This document shows positions 53,201 through 62,200 of a stretch of 64,000 nucleotides of DNA, piece by piece (the stretch's first letter is position 1; each line of letters begins with the position of its first letter). The position numbers were made by a program, and so were the translations under genes. Source of the stretch: Paraescarpia echinospica (lineage: Eukaryota > Annelida > Polychaeta > Sabellida > Siboglinidae). The DNA lies in the NCBI GenBank assembly GCA_020002185.1, contig CM034533.1, positions 69,487,888 to 69,551,887 on the forward strand, written 5' to 3'. Below the pieces are notes generated by a model that worked only from the letters and a program-made list of their open reading frames with translations, did no database searches and was not told where the DNA came from.

Positions 53201-56200
53201 AGTGTGTGTTGTTTTACCAGTCTCAGTTATACAAGGCAACCTTATGTCAGTGTGTTGTTTTACCAGTCTCAGTTATACAAGGCAACCTTATTTTAGTGTG
53301 TGTTGTTTTACCAGTCTCAGTTATACAAGGCAACCTTATTTTAGTGTGTGCTGTTTTGCCAGTCTCAGTTATACAAGGCAACCTTATTTTAGTGTGTGTT
53401 GTTTTACCAGTCTCAGTTATACAAGGCAACCTTATTTTAGTGTGTGCTGTTTTACCAGTCTCAGTTGCACAAGGCAACCTTATTTTAGTGTGTGTTGTTT
53501 TACCAGTCTCAGTTATACAAGGCAACCTTATTTTAGTGTGTGTTGTTTTACCAGTCTCAGTTGCACAAGGCAACCTTATTTTAGTGTGTGTTGTTTTACC
53601 ACTCTCAGTTATACAAGGCAACCTTATTTTAGTGTGTGTTGTTTTACCAGTCTCAGTTATACAAGGTAACCTTATTTTAGTATGTGTTGTTTTACCAGTC
53701 TCAGTTATACAAGGCAAACTTATTTCAGTGTGTGTTGTTGTACCAGTCTCAGTTATACAAGGCAACCTTATTTTAGTATGTGTTGTTTTACTAGTCTCAG
53801 TTATACAAGGCAACCTTCTTTTAGTGTGTGTTGTTTTACCAGTCTCAGTTATACAAGGCAACCTTATTTTAGTGTGTGTTGTTTTACCAGTCTCAGTTAT
53901 ACAAGGCAACCTTATTTTAGTATGTGTTGTTTTACCAATCTCAGTTATACAAGGCAACCTTATTTCAGTGTGTGTTGTTGTACCAGTTTCAGTTATACAA
54001 GACAACCTTATTTTAGTGTGTGCTGTTTTGCAAGTCTCAGTTATACAAGACAACCTTATTTTAGTGTGTGTTGTTTTACCAGTCTCAGTTATACAAGGCA
54101 ACCTTATTTTAGTGTGTGCTGTTTTGCCAGTCTCAGTTATACAAGGCAACCTTATTTTAGTGTGTGCTGTTTTGCCAGTCTCAGTAATACAAGGCAACCT
54201 TATTTTAGTGTGTGTTGTTTTACCAGTCTCAGTTATACAAGGCAACCGTATTTTAGTGTGTGTTGTTTTACCAGTCTCAGTTATAAAAGGCAACCTTATT
54301 TTAGTGTGTGTTGTTTTACCAGTCTCAGTTATACAAGGCAACCTTATTTTAGTGTGTGTTGTTTTACCAGTCTCAGTTATACAAGGCAACCTTATTTTAG
54401 TGTGTGTTGTTTTACCAGTCTCAGTTATACAAGGCAACCTTATTTTAGTGTGTGTTGTTGTACCAGTCTCAGTTATACAAGGCAACCTTATTTTAGTGTG
54501 TGTTGTTTTACCAGTCTCAGTTATACAAGGCAACCTTATTTTAGTGTGTGTTGTTTTACCAGTCTCAGTTATACAAGGCAACCTTATTTTAGTGTGTGTT
54601 GTTTTACCAGTCTCAGTTATACAAGGCAACCTTATTTTAGTGTGTGTTGTTTTACCAGTCTCAGTTATACAAGGCAACCTTATTTTAGTGTGTGTTGTTT
54701 TACCAGTCTCAGTTATACAAGGCAACCTTATTTTAGTGTGTGTTGTTTTACCAGTCTCAGTTATACAAGGCAACCTTATTTTAGTGTGTGTTGTTTTACC
54801 AGTCTCAGTTATACAAGGCAACCTTATTTTAGTGTGTGTTGTTTTACCAGTCTCAGTTATACAAGGCAACCTTATTTTAGTATGTGTTGTTGTACCAGTC
54901 TCAGTTATACAAGGCAACCTTATTTTAGTGTGTGTTGTTTTACCAGTCTCAGTTATACAAGGCAACCTTATTTCAGTGTGTGTTGTTTACCAGTCTCAGT
55001 TATACAAGGCAACCTTATTTTAGTGTGTGTTGTTTTACCAGTCTCAGTTATACAAGGCAACCTTATTTTAGTGTGTGTTGTTTTACCAGTTTCAGTTATA
55101 CAAGGCAACCTTATTTTAGTGTGTGCTGTTTTGCCAGTCTCAGTTATACAAGGCAACCTTATTTTAGTGTGTATTGTTTTACCAGTCTCAGTTATACAAG
55201 GCAACCTTATTTTAGTGTGTGCTGTTTTGCCAGTCTCAGTTATACAAGGCAACCTTATTTTAGTGTGTGCTGTTTTGCCAGTCTCAGTTATACAAGGCAA
55301 CCTTATTTTAGTGTGTGTTGTTTTACCAGTCTCAGTTATACAAGGCAACCTTATTTTAGTGTGTGTTGTTTTACCAGTCTCAGTTATACAAGGCAACCTT
55401 ATTTCAGTGTGTTGTTTTACTAGTCTGAGTTATACAAGGCAACCTTATTTTAGTGTGTGTTGTTTTACCAGTCTCAGTTATACAAGGCAACCTTATTTTA
55501 GTGTGTGTTGTTTTACCAGTCTCAGTTATACAAGGCAACCTTATTTTAGTGTGTGTTGTTTTACCAGTCTCAGTTATACAAGGCAACCTTATTTTAGTGT
55601 GTGCTGTTTTGCCAGTCTCAGTTATACAAGGCAACCTTATTTTAGTGTGTGCTGTTTTGCCAGTCTCAGTTATACAAGGCAACCTTATTTTAGTGTGTGT
55701 TGTTTTACCAGTCTCAGTTATACAAGGCAACCTTATTTTAGTGTGTGTTGTTTTACCAGTCTCAGTTATACAAGGCAACCTTATTTTAGTGTGTGTTGTT
55801 TTACCAGTCTCAGTTATACAAGGCAACCTTATTTTAGTGTGTGTTGTTTTACCAGTCTCAGTTATACAAGGCAACCTTATTTTAGTATGTGTTGTTTTAC
55901 CAGTCTCAGTTATACAAGGCAACCTTATTTAGTGTGTGTTGTTGTACCAGTCTCAGTTATACAAGGCAACCTTATTTTAGTGTGTGTTGTTTTACCAGTC
56001 TCAGTTATACAAGGCAACCTTATTTCAGTGTGTGTTGTTGTACCAGTTTCAGTTATACAAGGCAACCTTATTTTAGTGTGTGTTGTTTTACCAGTCTCAG
56101 TTATACAAGGCAACCTTATTTTAGTGTGTGTTGTTTTACCAGTCTCAGTTATACAAGGCAACCTTATTTTATTTTAGTGTGTGTTGTTTTACCAGTCTCA

Positions 56201-59200
56201 GTTATACAAGGCAACCTTATTTTAGTGTGTGTTGTTTTACCAGTCTCAGTTATACAAGGCAACCTTATTTTAGTGTGTTGTTTTACTAGTCTCAGTTATA
56301 CAAGGCAACCAACCTTATTTTAGTGTGTGTTGTTTTAGTGTGTGCCAGTCTCAGTTATACAAGGCAACCTTATTTTAGTGTGTGTTGTTTTACCAGTCTC
56401 AGTTATACAAGGCAACCTTATTTTAGTGTGTGCTGTTTTGCCAGTCTCAGTTATACAAGGCAACCTTATTTCAGTGTGTGCTGTTTTACCAGTCTCAGTT
56501 ATACAAGGCAACCTTATTTTAGTGTGTGTTGTTTTACCAGTCTCAGTTATACAAGGCAACCTTATTTTAGTGTGTGTTGTTTTACCAGTCTCAGTTATAC
56601 AAGGCAACCTTATTTTAGTGTGTGTTGTTTTACCAGTCTCAGTTATACAAGGCAACCTTATTTTAGTGTGTGTTGTTTTACCAGTCTCAGTTATACAAGG
56701 CAACCTTATTTTAGTGTGTGTTGTTTTACCAGTCTCAGTTATACAAGGCAACCTTATTTTAGTGTGTGTTGTTTTACCAGTCTCAGTTATACAAGGCAAC
56801 CTTATTTCAGTGTGTGTTGTTGTACCAGTTTCAGTTATACAAGGCAACCTTATTTTAGTGTGTGTTGTTTTACCAGTCTCAGTTATACAAGGCAACCTTA
56901 TTTTAGTGTGTGTTGTTTTACCAGTCTCAGTTATACAAGGCAACCTTATTTTAGTGTGTTGTTGTTTCAGTGTGTGTGTGTTGTTCTCAGTTATACAAGG
57001 CAACCAGTGTGTGTTGTTGTACCAGTTTCAGTTATACAAGGTAACCTTATTTTAGTGTGTGTTGTTTTACCAGTCTCAGTTATACAAGGCAACCTTATTT
57101 CAGTGTGTGTTGTTGTACCAGTTTCAGTTATACAAGGCAAACTTATTTTAGTGTGTGTTGTTTTACCAGTCTCAGTTATACAAGGCAACCTTATTTTAGT
57201 GTGTGTTGTTTTACCAGTCTCAGTTATATAAGGCAACCTTATTTTAGTGTGTGTTGTTGTACCAGTTTCAGTTATACAAGGCAACCTTATTTTAGTGTGT
57301 GTTGTTGTACCAGTTTCAGTTATACAAGGCAACCTTATTTTAGTGTGTGTTGTTTTACCAGTCTCAGTTATACAAGGCAACTTTATTTTAGTGTGTGTTG
57401 TTTTACCAGTCTCAGTTATACAAGGCAACCTTATTTTAGTGTGTGTTGTTTTACCAGTCTCAGTTATACAAGGGAACCTTATTTTAGTGTGTGTTGTTTT
57501 ACCAGTCTCAGTTATACAAGGCAACCTTATTTTAGTGTGTGTTGTTTTACCAGTCTCAGTTATACAAGGCAACCTTATTTTAGTGTGTGTTGTTTTACCA
57601 GTCTCAGTTATACAAGGCAACCTTATTTTAGTGTGTGTTGTTTTACCAGTCTCAGTTATACAAGTCAACCTTATTTTAGTGTGTGTTGTTTTACCAGTCT
57701 CAGTTATACAAGGCAACCTTATTTTAGTGTGTGTTGTTTTACCAGTCTCAGTTATACAAGGCAACCTTATTTTAGTGTGTGCTGTTTTGCCAGTCTCAGT
57801 TATACAAGGCAACCTTATTTTAGTGTGTGCTGTTTTGCCAGTCTCAGTTATACAAGGCAACCTTATTTTAGTGTGTGTTGTTTTACCAGTCTCAGTTATA
57901 CAAGGCAACCTTATTTTAGTGTGTGTTGTTTTACCAGTCTCAGTTATACAAGGCAACCTTATTTTAGTGTTTGCTGTTTTGCCAGTCTCAGTTATACAAG
58001 GCAACCTTATTTTAGTGTGTGCTGTTTTGCCAGTCTCAGTTATACAAGGCAACCTTATTTTAGTGTGTGTTGTTTTACCAGTCTCGGTTATACAAGGCAA
58101 CCTTATTTTAGTGTGTGTTGTTTTACCAGTCTCAGTTATACAAGGCAACCTTATGTCAGTGTGTTGTTTTACCAGTCTCAGTTATACAAGGCAACCTTAT
58201 TTTAGTGTGTGTTGTTTTACCAGTCTCAGTTATACAAGGCAACCTTATTTTAGTGTGTGCTGTTTTGCAAGTCTCAGTTATACAAGGCAACCTTATTTTA
58301 GTGTGTGTTGTTTTACCAGTCTCAGTTATACAAGGCAACCTTATTTTAGTGTGTGCTGTTTTACCAGTCTCAGTTGCACAAGGCAACCTTATTTTAGTGT
58401 GTGTTGTTTTACCAGTCTCAGTTATACAAGGCAACCTTATTTTAGTGTGTGTTGTTTTACCAGTCTCAGTTGCACAAGGCAACCTTATTTTAGTGTGTGT
58501 TGTTTTACCACTCTCAGTTATACAAGGCAACCTTATTTTAGTGTGTGTTGTTTTACCAGTCTCAGTTATACAAGGTAACCTTATTTTAGTATGTGTTGTT
58601 TTACCAGTCTCAGTTATACAAGGCAAACTTATTTCAGTGTGTGTTGTTGTACCAGTCTCAGTTATACAAGGCAACCTTATTTTAGTATGTGTTGTTTTAC
58701 CAGTCTCAGTTATACAAGGTAACCTTATTTTAGTATGTGTTGTTTTACCAGTCTCAGTTATACAAGGCAAACTTATTTCAGTGTGTGTTGTTGTACCAGT
58801 CTCAGTTATACAAGGCAACCTTATTTTAGTATGTGTTGTTTTACTAGTCTCAGTTATACAAGGCAACCTTCTTTTAGTGTGTGTTGTTTTACCAGTCTCA
58901 GTTATACAAGGCAACCTTATTTTAGTGTGTGTTGTTTTACCAGTCTCAGTTATACAAGGCAACCTTATTTTAGTATGTGTTGTTTTACCAATCTCAGTTA
59001 TACAAGGCAACCTTATTTCAGTGTGTGTTGTTGTACCAGTTTCAGTTATACAAGACAACCTTATTTTAGTGTGTGCTGTTTTGCAAGTCTCAGTTATACA
59101 AGACAACCTTATTTTAGTGTGTGTTGTTTTACCAGTCTCAGTTATACAAGGCAACCTTATTTTAGTGTGTGCTGTTTTGCCAGTCTCAGTTATACAAGGC

Positions 59201-62200
59201 AACCTTATTTTAGTGTGTGCTGTTTTGCCAGTCTCAGTAATACAAGGCAACCTTATTTTAGTGTGTGTTGTTTTACCAGTCTCAGTTATACAAGGCAACC
59301 GTATTTTAGTGTGTGTTGTTTTACCAGTCTCAGTTATAAAAGGCAACCTTATTTTAGTGTGTGTTGTTTTACCAGTCTCAGTTATACAAGGCAACCTTAT
59401 TTTAGTGTGTGTTGTTTTACCAGTCTCAGTTATACAAGGCAACCTTATTTTAGTGTGTGTTGTTTTACCAGTCTCAGTTATACAAGGCAACCTTATTTTA
59501 GTATGTGTTGTTTTACCAGTCTCAGTTATACAAGGCAATTTTATTTCAGTGTGTGTTGTTGTACCAGTCTCAGTTATACAAGGCAACCTTATTTCAGTGT
59601 GTGTTGTTTTACCAGTCTCAGTTATACAAGGCAACCTTATTTTAGTGTGTTGTTTTACCAGTCTCAGTTATACAAGGCAACCTTATTTTAGTGTGTGCTG
59701 TTTTGCCAGTCTCAGTTATACAAGGCAACCTTATTTTAGTGTGTGTTGTTTTACCAGTCTCAGTTATACAAGGCAACCTTATTTTAGTGTGTGTTGTTTT
59801 ACCAGTCTCAGTTATACAAGGCAACCTCATTTTAGTGTGTGTTGTTTTACCAGTCTCAGTTATACAAGGCAACCTTATTTTAGTGTGTGTTGTTGTACCA
59901 GTCTCAGTTATACAAGGCAACCTTATTTTAGTATGTGCTGTTTTGCCAGTCTCAGTTATACAAGGCAACCTTATTTCAGTGTGTGTTGTTTTACCCGTCT
60001 CAGTTATACAAGGCAACCTTATTTTAGTGTGTTGTTGTACCAGTCTCAGTTATACAAGGCAACCTTATTTTAGTATGTGCTATTTTGCCAGTCTCAGTTA
60101 TACAAGGCAACCTTATTTTAGTGTGTTGTTTTATCAGTCTCAGTTATACAAGGCAACCTTATTTTAAGTTGATGCAGCAGGCTACTTTGACAAGTTTGGG
60201 TTGCTATTAAAATATACTCCAATGACGGACCATTAAATTGAGTTACCTGAAACTGACAATGAAGTATTCTTAAACATATAGTTTGAGCATTTGACACCGC
60301 CAAAGGTTTGAGAAACACATACAGTGGAACCTCCCTATCAAGGTCATCTTTGGGACTGGATAAAAGTGACCTGAATAGCGGGGTGAACTTATTAGGACTA
60401 GTATCCTACACTTTACTGTATGTAGAAATAAGGGTGGCTTAATGGGGATGGTTGTATTACCAAGGTAACCATGAAGCAAGGTTCCAATGGACTAACATTG
60501 TACAAGGGTGGCTTAATGGGGATGGTTGTATTACCAAGGTAACCATGAAGCAAGGTTCCAATGGACTAACATTGTACAAGGTTGGTTTAATGGGGATGGC
60601 TGTAATACCAAGGTAACCAAGAAGCAAGGTTCCACTCGAGTAACATTGTCCAGGAGTGGCATAATGGGGATGGCTGTATTACCAAGGTAACCATGAAGTA
60701 AGGTTCCACTGGAGTAACATTGTCCAAGAGTGGCTTAATGGGGATGGCTGTATTACCAAGGTAACCATGAAGCAGGGTTCCATTGGAGTAACATTGTTCA
60801 TGGGTGGCTTAATGGGGATGGCTGTATTACCAAGGTAACCATGAAGCAGGGTTCCACTGTAGTAACATTGTCCAAGGGTGGCTTAATGGGGATGGCTGTA
60901 TTACCAAGGTAACCATGAAACAGGGTTCCACTGTAGTTACATTGTCCAAGGGTGGCTTAATGGGGATGGCTTTATTACCAAGGTAACCACGAAGCAGGGT
61001 TCCACTGTAGTTACATTGTCCAAGGGTGGCTTAATGGGGATGGCTGTATTACCAAGGTAACCATGAAGCAGGGTTCCACTGTAGTAACATTGTCCAAGGG
61101 TGACTTAATGGGGATGGCTGTATTACCAAGGTAACCACGAAGCAGGGTTCCACTGTAGTTACATTGTCCAAGGGTGGCTTAATGGGGATGGCTGTATTAC
61201 CAAGGTAACCACGAAGCAGGGTTCCACTGGAGTAACATTGTCCAAGGGTGGCTTAATGGGGATGGCTGTATTACCAAGGTAACCATGAAGCAGGGTTCCA
61301 CTGTAGTTACATTGTCCAAGGGTGGCTTAATGGGGATGGCTGTATTACCAAGGTAACCACGAAGCAGGGTTCCACTGGAGTAACATTGTCCAAGGGTGGC
61401 TTAATGGGGATGGCTGTATTACCAAGGTAACCACGAAGCAGGGTTCCACTGTAGTAACATTGTCCAAGGGTGACTTAATGGGGATGGCTGTATTACCAAG
61501 GTAACCACGAAGCAGGGTTCCACTGGAGTAACATTGTCCAAGGGTGACTTAATGGGGATGGCTGTATTACCAAGGTAACCATGAAGTAAGGTTCCACTGG
61601 AGTAACATTGTCCAAGGGTGACTTAATGGGGATGGCTGTATTACCAAGGTAACCACGAAGCAGGGTTCCACTGTAGTTACATTGTCCAAGGGTGGCTTAA
61701 TGGGGATGGCTGTATTACCAAGGTAACCACGAAGCAGGGTTCCACTGGAGTAACATTGTCCAAGGGTGACTTAATGGGGATGGCTGTATTACCAAGGTAA
61801 CCATGAAGTAAGGTTCCACTGGAGTAACATTGTCCAAGGGTGACTTAATGGGGATGGCTGTATTACCAAGGTAACCACGAAGCAGGGTTCCACTGTAGTT
61901 ACATTGTCCAAGGGTGGCTTAATGGGGATGGCTGTATTACCAAGGTAACCACGAAGCAGGGTTCCACTGGAGTAACATTGTCCAAGGGTGGCTTAATGGG
62001 GATGGCTGTATTACCAAGGTAACCACGAAGCAGGGTTCCACTGGAGTAACATTGTCCAAGGGTGACTTAATGGGGATGGCTGTATTACCAAGGTAACCAC
62101 GAAGCAGGGTTCCACTGGAGTAACATTGTCCAAGGGTGACTTAATGGGGATGGCTGTATTAACAAGGTAACCACGAAGCAGGGTTCCACTGGAGTAACAT

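Noticed and set aside
52580..60167. Open frames of up to 831 codons on both strands in the 48-bp array
   Set aside because: Two plus frames and a minus frame are all open with the same 16-codon period, no splice or start context, and intronic position.
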